DNA of 64,000 nt, from NCBI GenBank assembly GCA_964304625.1, contig OZ199838.1, positions 15,376,001-15,440,000 on the forward strand, written 5' to 3'. The notes under the pieces are model-generated. The model made no database searches and was not told where the DNA came from. It saw only the letters and a list, made by a program, of their open reading frames with translations. Origin of the DNA: Kudoa neothunni (lineage: Eukaryota; Cnidaria). A program made the position numbers and the translations under genes. This document shows positions 47,901-62,900 of this stretch, piece after piece (position 1 is the stretch's first letter; every line of letters starts with the position of its first letter).

Positions 47901-50900
47901 TTCGGGTCCATCAGTAATTTGAACCCGCCACAATTCCCACAGAGACATGGCTCCACTTCCGCCGAATATAGGGATAATGCGAGTGCGGCAGCTCTTCATT
48001 CTAAAGGTTCCCATCCTGATTTCAAAACAATCAAACTAGAATTCCATATCTTCAATCAAGAGATAAAACTCGAGCCATCAATACCGTACGGCAAAAGTTA
48101 TCTCATCATCACTCTACAACAATGGATTGATGTGGTGCTCGCTCACAAAAGATTCCGTAAACATGCTTTCAAAGGAAATTTTGTACAAGACTATTCGCAG
48201 CTGGAACAAGACTTAACCTATCGAAATCTTCTCTCAATTTTTGTTCGAACCAATTCCATCCTTTTAGAAATTTACGATCAGATTGATCAGATATGTGTGG
48301 CTGCTGCAGATTTCACACATACTTGGTTGAATTATCAAACTCTCTGGGATCTACCAATGGATTCTGTTCTACAGCATGTCACCTGTATTGATGATTGGAT
48401 TGAGTTGTTGCAGTCGATTCGCGAGTCTAGAATGACTGTCGATACAATTGATAATTGTCGTTCCTTTGGATGTATACAGATCGACTACAAAGCCATTCAA
48501 TCCAAAGTCAATATCAAATATGACGCCTGGCAAAAAGACCTTTTTTCCAAATTCTCAAGAGTAATCCAAGATGAAATGTCCTCTTTTTTCACTATTATTC
48601 AAAATGCACGTGAAATACTTCAAAATAAAAACATTGAAATAGCGTCTACTTATGAAGCTGTGTCGATCGTAAATGATGTACAGATGTATCGAAGAAATGT
48701 GTGTGGATGGAAAAGAAAAGTGGAAAATTTCTCGATGGGTGAAAAAATATTGGAAAAAGGTCGACACAAATTTGGGTCAAATTGGATCAGAGCGGAAACT
48801 ATCAGTTCCGAGTGGGAAAGTTTCATTCAGATATTAAAAAATCGAGAATCCACTATTCAAAAACAGTTTGTTACTCTCCAACTGAAGGTCACCGAACAGG
48901 CTTCACTTCATGAATCCCACTCCAACGAGGTCCTTCAAGACTGGCATTCCAACAAACCTATCAATGGAGAAATCAATTGTGACCAAGCGCTGAACACATT
49001 AAAATCATATGAAAAAACTTTATCCGATATTGATAATGAAAAGATACAAATTATTCAAGCTAAAGAAATACTGGACTTGACCACATTTGCTGGTAGCGGG
49101 CCCTCCTACCACAGTGATGATGAAATCACTGCTGCCATCGAGGAGTTGAAAAGTCTTAACTGTGTTTGGCTTGAGGTGGAGAAATTCGAGAAAGCCATCG
49201 ATTGTATTGGAGATCAATTGTGGCTCTCTGTTCACCCTAAAAAGATCACTAATTCACTCGAAAAGTTGCACGATGATTTCACTTCCCTACCCTCATGGAT
49301 TCATCAATACGATATCTACAATGTGATGTGTGAAAAAATCAAAACTCTTCTCAAAGTCAACAAGATTCTACACGAATTGAAATCAGAATCTATCAAAGAG
49401 AGGCACTGGAAACAATTGGTAAGAAATCTTAGACTCTCCTATCCTTGGTCTCTTCCCGAATTAACTATTCAAATGATTTGGGACACCGACATCGATACCA
49501 ACATGTCAATTTATCGTGATGTGATCACATCTGCTCAAGGTGAAACTGCACTCGAAGAATTCTTACGACAAGTCAGACATCACTGGGAAAGTGTCCAGTT
49601 TGAAACCGTTGACTACAAACAACGATTCAAAGTGATTAAGGGTTGGGACGAATTGTTCTCGAAATTGAAAGAACACTTGAGCAGTCTGATGGCTATGCGA
49701 CATTCACCATATTTCAAAATGTTTGAGGATGAAACAATCACCTGGGAAACCAAACTTACGTCACTTCTCTCATTATTGGATACGTGGGTGGTATTGCAAC
49801 GACGTTTCATCTATTTGGATGGTATCTTTCTTGGGTCGGGTGATATCCGAACACTCCTACCAAAAGAATTTAAACAATTCCATTCTATAAACGTCGAATT
49901 CACTAATATAATGAAAAAAATTGACAAATTCAAATCAGTCATTAAAGCCCTTGCCATCACCGGCATTCAAAAAACCATCGAACAACTCTCCGATATGCTG
50001 ATGATCGTGCAGAAGTCGTTGGGTGAATATCTTGAAAAAGAACGAAAATCCTTCCCTAGATTCTACTTTGTAGGGGACGAAGATCTCTTTGAGATTATTG
50101 GTAACAGCAAAGAAATCGACTGCATTCAAAAACACTTCAAAAAAATGTTTGCTGGAATCTCGTCTATAACTACTTCAGGATCTAATGAGTCTGTTACTAT
50201 CGTCGGCGTTTGTTCCAAGGAAAACGAATTTATCTCTCTAAAGATGCCTGTCTCCTTGGCCAAACATCCTAATATACACGATTGGCTTAATCAGCTAGAT
50301 AAAAGTCTTAAATGCACGCTTGCCTTATTATTGGCTGAATGTATCACATCTGTTGAAGCTTCTCGAAAAAATGAAGCAGATTCGACAGATTTCACTACAT
50401 ATTACACTCTTCTTAATCAATATCCTGAACAGATAGCCGTGTTGGTTCTTCAAATTCAATTTTGCAAGCGGGTCGAAAACACTCTCTCAGATAATTGCTC
50501 ATTTTCTGGCGATACCGATTCATCTGCTCCTAATTGCAGCCATATCCTTGATCCAATATTGAAGAATATTCACAGTGAATTGGGTTATCTAGCAAATTGT
50601 GTGCTTTCCGAAAAATCCTATCTTATTCGACACAAGTTCGAATCTGCTATTACTGAACTTGTCCATCAAAGAGATGTTGTTAGAGCGCTCATTCAAGCTA
50701 ATGTTACTTCCACTGATCATTTTCTTTGGATCAGTCAAATGAGATTCTACTTTAATGGAGCAGCTGTCAACTCTGAGAATCCCACCAAATGTTGTGTTGT
50801 TGTCATGGCTGACGCCACTTTTGATTATGGCTTCGAATACTTTGGAACAATAGACCGTCTAGTACAAACTCCACTTACCGACCTTTGTTACCTAACCATG

Positions 50901-53900
50901 ACTCAAGCACTTAAAGTAAAACTTGGCGGTTCTCCCTTTGGACCTGCTGGCACAGGAAAAACTGAATCAGTGAAAGCCCTTGGTTGTCAACTTGGACGAT
51001 TTGTACTTGTGTTTAATTGTGACGAAACGTTTGATTTTCAGGTAACCCATATAATTATTATTTTTCAGGGTAAAATGTCGGTTTTTATTAATTTTATGTT
51101 AAAATATATTAACTCGTATAAATTTAATCCTCGTTTTAGTTTGACTTAGTTCATTAACTGTAATTGTTAAAATTCTTGGGAAGGGTGAGAACTAACTAAA
51201 AATATTAAATTCTAAAACTTATTATTTATAAACTGATCTCAAATAATTCCTATTCTACAAGTTTTGTAAATAAACAAAAAAACCCAAGGTTTGGACGCCC
51301 TGAATTAACCGCTTTAACCCTCTTAATGTACCGAAAATAGACTGTATTTTGATGGACCCTGGAATAGAAAACTACCCCAAATTTTTATTTTATCGCTCGC
51401 TACGAAAAAATTCTGTTAGAAGAAATATTGAAGATTGTGGTGAATACAAAAAAAGAATAAAGAGTTATAGCGCAAATCAATTTGTTAATAATCTCGATAA
51501 TCCCACGAATATCACTTTCGACAACAACCGTCGTATTAGTTTTTAATTCTGATTTTGATTAGCAGTGTGTTGTTCTAATTAGAACTTTTAAAATTAAAAT
51601 ATTAATCTACATAATTCCTAGTCTATTTTTGTGCCACAAATAAACCGCATTTAATGCAAAAAAGACTCAGAAACATTTATTTGGTGGTTCTAACAACAAA
51701 ATTTATTGTAAATTGCGCACACAACGTCGGGTTTTAACCCATTTTCTTGGAATGAAGATTAAACACGGCTTAAGGTGTGGGTTGCCATGATTTTCTCCAT
51801 TAGTAAACCATATAATAATTTCGCCATCATTTCGAGAATTCCCTCCGAAAAATATCATCATCAAAAAACGTTTTTATGTATGATCACGTGATCTACTTGC
51901 AGTTTGTAAACGTTATATCGAAAAGTCTAGGCTATATAAAAACCCAAAACTCATCATTTTCGCTATAAATTATTCCTTATTTAATTTTAGCAAAAAAAAT
52001 TGTGGGGTAGTTTTCTATTCCAATGTCCGCCGGAAGATGGAAAAAATATATTTCCGCCAATACAATAGGTAAAAATTGTTGTTTTATTTTAATTTGTAAA
52101 TAAAATTATTTTGAAGGAATACAGGTAATCTCGGAGAATTTGAAATTAAAAGTAACGAATTATACAATAAACAAAGTCTCGTGGGGTAGGTTTCTACCCC
52201 AAATCCATTAGAGCAGTGTTTCCAAACCTGAGGTCATGACATATTTTGTGTGGGTCATGAAATATTTTTTGACTAATTGGGACGGCGCAGGAAAACGGGG
52301 CCCATGCCGTATAGGACAACCTTGAGACTGAAAATATCATTTAATTTAAGGAGTGAAGATATATTGACCTAATATAAATATTATATTCAATTAAGTTACA
52401 TATTGTTGTTTTATGACTAATATAGCGTATATCAAGATGGAAAACGGTTAATAAACTTACCTTAGCATGTGACCTGAAACGATCGACACGTTTTCTAATC
52501 AAGCAATACTCATCCTTTCGTTAATTTGTTCGCTACGCGCAAAGGTTTTTTTAAAGAACATTCAGAAAAAGATGCGAGTTAATTTTTCTATTCATTAAAT
52601 TTTAGACACGTAACTATTCGTGTATTCCTTGTACCTATTTAATTTCATAGTACAAAGCGATGTGACTTCATATGTTTTTTAATTTTTACTTATTTAATAC
52701 TTAAGTGAAACTATTCAAAAAATATTTACATGAAACGAACATTTTTGGAGAATATAATGAATATTAAAACTGAAGCTATTTACAACACTTCAGTTTCCTC
52801 GCAGAATAAAAAATCCCAATCTAGAAATTATAAACATTATCCGTCTGAAATTCTTCTATAGAAAGAATTTTGTTTGTTCATAACATAAGTTTACATGAAA
52901 TTAAAGATTTTTATTAATCGAAGTAATGTGTTTGTAGCTATTCATGAAAATATAATCCTCCCATCCAAACGATATTTTTTAAAGTCTTTGTATGTTAGTC
53001 ATTATTTATAATCATCGAAATAAATTCTTAAATATTATATTTAACAAAAAATGATAATATAACTAGACTTAAGTTATGAAAGATTCAACAATGATAAATT
53101 ATGTGCTTTTACTTAAAAATATATGAAAGTATTGGAATATGTACCAATTTTAATTTGCGAAGAAAATTAAAATGAATTATTTAAAACAATTCGAATTTCA
53201 TATATTTATTTCACATATTTTAAACTCATTAATGACTTAATATAACAGATTCAGTAAAGAAAATTAAATCGCTATGACAATTGACCGGGAAATAATGAAC
53301 TTATATCTTCGTTTTAATTCCAAATTAATTCAAAAAATTCAAAAATAAAACATTTGCTTTTAAATCAAATTACGATATTGATTATGTACCATACGTAGAA
53401 CAAAAACATATTTTACATCAAGAACCAATATATTGTAAATGAAGCATGAGCATTTACATGAAGTAGAATGAACTTCCGATTATTCTGAAAATGCGTTATC
53501 TGAATGACATTGAATAATATGATTTATCGAATTTAAAAGAAATATGTTACTTAATATTTTATATGGATAGAGAGAATTTATATTTAAAAACATATTTTGT
53601 GTTCATTGCATTGAATATGGAAGAAAAAAGCTAACAAAAGCAATTTTTAAATTTTCATTGATTAAATCATGTAGCCTAAAAACTAATTTCGTAAAAATAA
53701 TTAATAATAAATATTAACAACAAAAAAATTATACTTAAAATAATTAACATTCGAGAACATCACAAAAATCGTCAAAACCAAAAATGATAAGTTGATACAG
53801 GAATAGTTTGATGATTTCAAGTGATAGATCATTACTTCAAAAGTCCAGTAAAATTAGTGCCCAATAATATTTTTAGATTAACAGAATAAAAATAATCATG

Positions 53901-56900
53901 ATAAATTATACAATTTAAATTATCTTATACAATTCTGGATATAAATATAATTTAATTCTATAACAATTCAAAATATATACGTGGGTCACTGAATATTTTT
54001 TTGAAAAAATATGGGTCAAAACTAAAAAAGTTTGAGAAACTACATTAGAGGGTTAATAAGGACTTAATTAAAGATATTGTTCCTGGTGTTTTTTCTAATT
54101 TCCTGATTGTTATTAAGTTGTAAAAAATTTATTGGCGTTAAATTCCCCTCTTCTTAATTTTTCTGAACAGATTTAATACTATTTAATGAATTTTTCTAAG
54201 TTTAATTTAATTCAGCCATTTAAAATAAATGAATGAAACAATCGAATCAAAAAATTGTTAATGTTAGACAATTTATTATTGGAAATTCAATTATGAAATA
54301 TTATAATTCAATATTATGTTTACTAATAAATATAAAATTCATATTGTTTTTGGAACAATTAATTTAACTTGTTTGGGTATCTATGACTTCGATATTGGAA
54401 TAATAAGTTTAATTGTATTGGCGTTTAATTAATAATACATATTTGATACAAATATTTTTTGACAGTTTTATTGCAAGTGTATGAGCTTATAACTGTTTTG
54501 AATAATTTTATTGACATATATAAGAAACGTTCTCTAAGCCTAAGCTCTTATGATTTTAATTCTTTTAAGTTAATTTTTACTATATTCAATAGTTACCGGC
54601 GAACTGCTACGTTTTTAGAGGCCGAAATATTTAACTATGGCGTATTAAAAAAATCCAAGTTTAATATCTGTAATCTGTTAGTGAGAGGTCTAACTGTCAG
54701 GATGAAGCTATTACAGGATAAATGCAACATCCTAATTAGATCTTAATTCGAATCAGGTGTCGTAAAAAACTTTTTCAGATCCATATTGTGAGCACTTAAA
54801 ATTTTAGAGTATTAAATAAATTAAAAGTCAGGTTAAAATTAAATTTAAGATTAAGATTAAAGGCCAGGATCAACAATCACGTTAATCGCCAGTTTTCTGG
54901 ACTTTTACTTTAAATTAAACAATTATACGAGGAAACGCGTTATTGATGTTGTATACATTACTAAGTAAAATTGATGGGTGAATAAAAAGGGTTTTTTGAT
55001 TTTAATTTATTCAAGAATTAAATATTTTACATCATTATATTATATTTTTTAAGTTTTGAAAAAAATTAAAAAAAATCTTCTTCATAAAATAAACTTCTTG
55101 AGAAATATTTGTATTAATATTATCTGTTTTTATTATAATTATTATTTTCATCTTCACTTACGCCTGGAACCAAGCTGGTTTCCTTAAGAAAGTTAATTAA
55201 ACTGTTCTATTAGCCTTAATGCTATATTTTAATATAGTTGATATTGCTGAATTTGATTATATAGGCGATGGGACGAATTTTCACAGGATTATGCCAAGTT
55301 GGAGCTTGGGGTTGTTTTGATGAGTTTAATCGATTGGAAGAGCGGATGCTTTCAGCTGTGTCACAGCAAATACAAACGATCCAGACAGCGTTAAAAGGCG
55401 ATTCAAAAGGCGGAAAAGATAAACTCACCAAAGTCGATCTACTAGGAAGAGAAATTACCATTGATCATGATATGGCCATTTTCATAACGATGAATCCAGG
55501 CTATGCAGGAAGATCTAACTTACCTGACAATCTCAAGAAATTGTTCCGCTCTCTGTCTATGAATGCTCCAGATCGTGAATTGATTTCCCAAGTGATGCTT
55601 TACTCACAGGGATTCAAAAATGCAGAGCATTTGTCTCGAAAAATGGTTCCATTTTTCAAACTTTGCAAGGAGCAACTCTCTCAGCAATCGCATTACGATT
55701 TCGGTTTGCGAGCGTTAAAGACAGTTCTTGTTAGCGCGGGATCTATAAAACGAGCCTATTTCAACGAGAACAATAACGTTAAACTATCAGGAGAAGACTT
55801 ATGTCTAAAAGAAAACCGCATTATTCTTCAAAGTATATACGATACAATTCTTCCTAAGTTGGTGTCTGAAGATGGAGTGCTTTTCAACAGTTTGCTCAAT
55901 GATGTGTTTACAAAAATCAAACCACTAAGATCACCACTCGAAACACTCAAACAAATTATCTTTGAAGTTTGCAAAGAACGTCATCTAATCTACAATAAAC
56001 AGCCTACCTCCGACAACGGCAACTACTCAACTAACGAATGGTTCGAGAAAATTATGCAGCTATACAGTATATCATGTGTTAATCATGGTGTGATGTTGGT
56101 TGGACCTTGCGGTTCCGGTAAGTCAACCTGTTGGCAGGTGCTTCTTGAATCGTTATCTCGATATGAATCTGTCGAGAGCGTTCATCACATTATTGATCCA
56201 AAAGCGGTGTCCAAAGATGAATTGTATGGGGTGCTTGATTCGAATACCCGGGAATGGGTTGATGGTTTGTTCACTAGCTGTCTGCGTAAGATAATCAACA
56301 ATGTCCACGGAGAAATGAATAAACGCCACTGGATAATTTTTGATGGTGATGTTGATCCTGAATGGGTTGAAAACTTGAACAGCACACTTGACGATAACAA
56401 ACTTTTAACACTACCCAACGGAGAGAGATTATCGTTGCCTCCAAATGTTAGAATTATTTTTGAAGTTACAGATCTGAAATACGCCACTCTAGCTACTGTA
56501 AGTAGATGTGGAATGGTTTTCTTCAATGAAGATGTCCTTTCCACTCATGTTATTATTGAAAATATGCGCCATTCTATGGCTAGCTATCTTTCTAACGTGG
56601 AGTTTGACGAAATTAGCTTCAGCGGGTCATTAAACGATGTTGATGCTGACAAAAAAGACACCCCCGCATCTCCAATTGACCTCTTGAAAGAGCAAGTGTT
56701 CCATCATCTATCACCGTACTTGCAGGATGACGGGTTGGTTGCCAAAACATTTGAGTTTGCTCAACAGCAAGTTCAACACATTATGTCATTCGGAAGAATG
56801 CGAACGTTAACAACTTTTTTTGGACTCGTTGCCCAAGGAATCCGTAATATATATCAATTTAATCAACGCAATCCAGATATAGCTTTCTCGCCCGATCAAA

Positions 56901-59900
56901 TTGGCGACTACATTACTCGATACATGGTGTGGTCATTGCTATGGTCAGTTGGTGGGGATTGCAGCTCTAAAGACAAAATCAAGTTATGTGATTTTATTGA
57001 GAATAATAGTGATATTCCGTTGCCGACCAATTGTGTAAATTCACAAAACAATATGACATTGTTTGATTACACCGTCAATCTTAACGATTGTAACTGGAGT
57101 TTGTGGAGTGATGAGGTTTCCAACGTTGAGGTAGACACTAAAGCTGTATCCTCTTTTGATGTTGTGATTCCTACTGTGGATACTGTGAGAAATAACGGCA
57201 TCCTGGTTGCGTTGCTCAACTCATACATTCCAGTGATTCTGTGTGGTCCACCTGGTTCTGGAAAAACTATGACTCTACTCAATGCCATCAGGTCGATACC
57301 AAATATGGATATTGTTAATTTGAATTTCTCGTGTGCTACAACCTCTGAGCTCATAATGAAAACATTTGAACAATATTGTGAGTATAGAAGAAACGCGAAC
57401 GGTACAGTTCTTTCACCAACTAATCCAAGACGCTGGCTGGTTGTTTTCTGCGATGAAATCAATCTTCCTGACTTTGACAAGTATGGAACACAAAAGGTGG
57501 TATCTTTTTTGAGACAACTCATATCCAGAGGGGGTTTTTACAGAAAGAGAGATCATTGCTGGGTATCGTTGGAAAGGATTTTATTTGTTGGAGCATGCAA
57601 TCCGCCAACCGATATTGGTAGAAAACCACTGCCGTCCAGATTTTTGAGACACGTTCCCGTTTTCTATGTGGACTATCCGGGATATGAATCGATGATCCAA
57701 ATCTACAGTTGTTTCACCACCGCAATGGTTTCATCGCTCCCACACCTCCAATACCATACTGATGCTATCGTGAATGCAATGGTTGAGTTGTACTTTGCTG
57801 TCAGAGATCGCTTCACGTCTGACATTCAACCTCATTATGTTTTCTCCCCGAGAGAAATGACTAGATGGGTCCGAGGTTTGCATGAATTTATCGGAAGTAA
57901 CTCAAACCACCAAGAAATCTCTATAGATTGTATGGTTCGAATATGGGCTCATGAAGCGTTGAGACTGTTCCACGATCGTTTGGTGTTGGTTGATGAACGA
58001 AATTGGATGAAAACTGCCATCAACGACATTGCGACGAAACATTTTGCTCAAGTGGATGTGGAGTCTGTACTTACAGAACCGATATTGTTTTCAAATTGGT
58101 TGTCAGGAAATTACGAGCCGGTAAACTCACCCGAATTACGCAACTATTTGCTAGCTCGTCTTAAAGTTTATTGCGAGGAGGAAACAGATGTACATTTGGT
58201 GCTATATGATGAGTTGATCGACTTTATTTTGAGGCTGGATCGCATATATCATCAACCACAGGGACATGCACTTCTTATCGGTGTTAGTGGATCTGGAAAG
58301 ACCACTCTTTCAAAATTTGTTGCATGGCTCAATGGAATGTCGGTGTTTCAAGTGAGAGTGCATCGTCATTACACTATTCAAAATTTTGATGACGACCTAA
58401 GACATGTATTGAGACGAGTTGGATGTAAAAATGAAAAGATTGTGTTTATAATGGATGAATCCAATGTGTTGGATTCCAGTTTCATCGAACGAACCAACAC
58501 TCTTCTGGCCAACGGTGAAGTTCCCGGTCTTTTCGATGGAGACGAATACAACCTACTTTTGTCTCAAATAAAAGAATGTGCAGCTCAACACGACAGTAAA
58601 ATGATAGATAATCCGACCGATCTATATCGTTATTTCACTGAGAATATTATGCGAAATCTTCATATTGTTTTCATGATGAGCCCTACTGAGAATGGACTCC
58701 AGGATAAGACTTCAACATCTCCTGCTTTATTCAATCGTTGTGTAATTAATTGGTTTGGCGATTGGTCATACAACACCTTGTACAACGTGGGGTGGGAGTT
58801 GTTGAGTAACTTGAATATTGAGCAACCATCAAACTTCGCCGTTCCACCTCAGTTTGAGCTTCCATATAATCCACCAGCCGATGAAACAATCACTTTGAAG
58901 CATGTGATTGTAGATGTAATGGTTCAGTTCCATTTGTCGATTCAGGATATAAATCAAAAATTGAAATCCAACTCGAAACTAACTTATGCACTTTCTCCGA
59001 GACAATTTTTGGATTTCCTAGCCCACTACCTCACTATATTTAATCAGAAACGAGAAAAACTGGAAAGAGAACGAATACACCTAGATGTTGGTCTAACAAA
59101 AGTTAAAGAAACACTTGAAAATGTGGAACAAATGAACCAAAGTTTATCAGCTAAACGAATCGAACTTGAAGCCAAGAACAAACTTGCCAATGATAAATTG
59201 AAAATGATGTTTGATCAACAAAAACAAGCAGAAAATAAAAAACAAGAAACCACGCTCATACAATCCAATCTGGAGAAACAAACTAAAGAAATCAATGCCA
59301 AACAGGCCTCCGTTATTGATGAACTCTCCAAGGTTGAGCCTGCGATCAATGATGCCAAACAAGCTGTCTCTTCTATCAGTAAAAATAATCTCATCGAACT
59401 GAAATCCATGGCTAATCCTCCACCACTTGTCAAAATGGCACTTGAGTCTGTGTGTGTTATGTTAGGCTTTCCCACAACTGACTGGAAAGAAATCAGAGCC
59501 TTCATTGTGAAGGATGACTTTATCCAGAAAGTTGTTAGCTTTTCCACCGAAAATATTACCACCGCTATTCGTGAAACCATTGAAAAAAATTATTTGTCCA
59601 AACCGGAATATAATTATGAAAAAATTAATCGTGCAAGTAATGCATGTGGTCCTTTGGTCAAGTGGGCAGTTGCCCAAGTTTATTACGCCCAAATGCTTCA
59701 AAAAGTCGAACCACTACGTGAGGAACTAAAACTGTTACAATTCGCTCTTGAGGATTCTGAAAAACAATTGTCACAAGCTAAAACAACTATTGAAGATCTC
59801 GAAAATAGTATTGCCAAATACAAAGAAGAGTATGCAATCTTGGTGAGTGATGTTCAAAGCATCAAAAATGAACTTACAGCAACTGAGAATCGTGTCAAAC

Positions 59901-62900
59901 GTAGTGTATCACTCATATCAAGTTTGGCTAGTGAAAGATCCCGATGGGCGACCTCATGTGAAAACTTTAGTGAAAATTTGAAGACTTTGCCCGGTGATAT
60001 ACTGTTATGTTCTGCATTTGTTGTTTACGGAGGTTACTTCGATCAGGGTATACGGTCCTCTTTGTGGAATGGGTGGAAATGTGTTCTGGACTCTGTGAAT
60101 ATTAGTCGTCTCATTGAAATATCTCCATCTGATTATCTCAGCAATGTGGATGAAGTAATGTTGTGGAAAAGTAAAGGTTTACCTTCAGATAAGTTATGCG
60201 TCGAAAATGTCATCATACTTCAACAATATAAACGATTCCCTCTTATTATTGATCCTTCTGGCCAAGCGTACGAGTTTATGATTAAGCATCTTGACAACAA
60301 GAAAGTGTCGGTTACTAGTTTCCTTGACGATTCATTCCAAAAATCTTTAGAAATTGCTGTACGATTTGGAACCACTCTTTTTATTATGGATGTGGAAAAT
60401 TTTGATCCAATCATCAATCCCCTTCTCAATATGGACGTGAGAAGAAATGCAGGAAGAACACTGATTTCAATTGGTGCCAATGAACTCGACCTTTCTCCAA
60501 ATTTCTCCTTGTATCTCTTCTCTAGAGATCCTTGGTTTGAAGTACCTTCCGATTTGGCCTCTCGAGTGACTCTAGTCAACTTTACTATCACTCCCAAAAG
60601 TCTACAAAATCAATGTTTGGATATGGTGCTCAAATCCGAAAGGCCAGATGTGGAAGCGAAACGGGAAGATCTCGGCAAAATGCAAGGCGAATTTCAATCT
60701 ATTCTTAGAAATCTCGAGAAAAAATTGTTGGACGCTCTTAACGATACACAGGGATCGCTTCTTGACAATGACAGTGTAATCGAAACTTTGGAATGCTTGA
60801 AAAAGGAGGCAGCCGATATCTCCCTCAAAGTGGCTGAAACCGATAAAACAATTAAAGAAGTCGAACTTACCACCAATCTCTACTTACCTCTTTCTGTGGC
60901 ATGTAGTTGCATTTATTTCACATTGGATTCTATGAACAGCGTCCATCCACTGTATCACTACAATCTTAAATTTTTCCTGTCAATGTATCAGTCGGTTCTC
61001 GATAATTGCAAAATAAGTGAGACCAAGTTGTCTCACAACCAACGCCTTAATCTCATTTCGAAAAAATTATTCATCTTAGTGAATAATCGCGTGACTAAAG
61101 GTCTTCTCCATGAGCATCGTATTGTTTTTTCGCTCCAACTTTGTATGGTTTGGATAAAAACCATTATGAACAATTCCACACTCGAAAAAATATTCCAGCA
61201 TTATCTCTATCAAGAATCTATCACAGTTTCATCGGACAGAAAACAATTTCCATCCACCCTTCATCATCTTACTCAAAAAGAATTCAAGATCGAAGCTCTA
61301 TTACGACTTGAACATTGTGGCATTTTTATTAACTTTTTTGAATCGATGACTGCCGAATCAACATCTCTTAAAAATTGGATGTCAAGCTCGACGACCATCT
61401 CTCAACAATTGCCTAACATTTTCCATTTACAAAATGAAGAATTTGTCGACCAAACTGTCTACAACAAGTTATGTCAACAGTTGTTAGTTCAAGCTCTGAA
61501 GCCTGAATTACTTATCAGTTCATCTCACCAAATAGTGGAATCCATTTTTGGAGCCGAAGTTCACACGTCTGACGTCAATCTTTATAATGTGGTTTTCGAT
61601 GAAATCAATGCAAACACACCTATTCTCCTATGTTCGGTTGTTGGTTATGATGCCAGCTCATGGGTTGATGATCTGGTGTCCACTTACTCCACCAAACATC
61701 AATTGAAAATGATTTCAATTGCCATGGGATCAATGGAAGGTTATACTTTGGCCGAAAATGCAATTGGAAAAGCTTCAAAAGATGGCATGTGGGTGATGCT
61801 CAAGAATGTACACTTGGCTACGGGATGGTTGAAAAATGTAGAGAAAAAGCTTCATTCGTTGAAACTTCATCCCAAGTTTAGATTGTTTATGACTTGTGAA
61901 ATTCAACCAGATATTCCAAAAAGTATCATTCGAATGTCGAGAGTGCTTACTTTTGAACCACCTCCTGGAATAAAAGCCAATCTAATTCAAACGTTCAGTG
62001 GTTTGTGTGCTTCTCGTGTTTTCAAAGACCCCATCGAAAGATGCCGTTTATATTTTCTTCTTGCTTGGTTGCATGCAGTGATTATGGAACGATTACGCTA
62101 TATTCCATTAGGTTGGTCAAAAGCGTATGAATTCAACGAGTCAGACTTTCGTGTGGCCTGCGATGTAATAGATTCATGGGTTGATGATTCCTCGAAAAGA
62201 AGAACCAACTTGGCACCTAACAAAATTCCTTGGGATGCCATTAGATCCATTCTCTCTAAATGCATATACGGGGGCAGATTGGACAATATTTTCGATAAGA
62301 AAATATTGGATGGATTCATCAATGATGTGTTCAGAGTGGAAAGTTTCGAAGAAGATTTCCACTTGGTAGACAAACAATCCGCTAAAATAAAAGTTCCTGA
62401 CTGTCGATCCCTCAAAGAATATATCGATTGGATTAACATCAACATACCCCAAAATGAGTGCCCAGAATGGTTGAATTTGCCAGCCAATGCGGAGACAGTT
62501 CTCTCAATTTATAAAGGCAGTCAAATCAGAATCAATTTGTTGAAACTTCAACTTATGGAATTGGACAGTAAAGTTTCTCTTCCTTCATCACAGCCCAAAT
62601 CCAAACAAAGTGTTACCTCGCTCGACCAAGAAATACAACCCTCTAAATTAGTAAAAATTCCCCTAATAGTTTCCCCTTGGTTAGAACGTCTTCCTATATC
62701 TGTTTCCACCCTCCCCAAAACTGCTTCTCATCTCTCGAATCCTATATATAGATTCTATGAAAGGGAGCTCCGCCAGGCGAGACGTCTTTTACATTTGGTT
62801 CGTTCTAATTTGGAAGATATTGTCGCCATTTGCAATGGCCTTCAGAAAAAAACAAATACTCTTGAGCTAGTTATCGATTGTATTGTACAGGATAACATTC

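Noticed and set aside
54459-54746. 95-codon ORF in dynein intron 1 as a nested gene
   Set aside because: No recognisable motif, no start context and no splice partner; in AT-rich intron DNA such an ORF can occur by chance.
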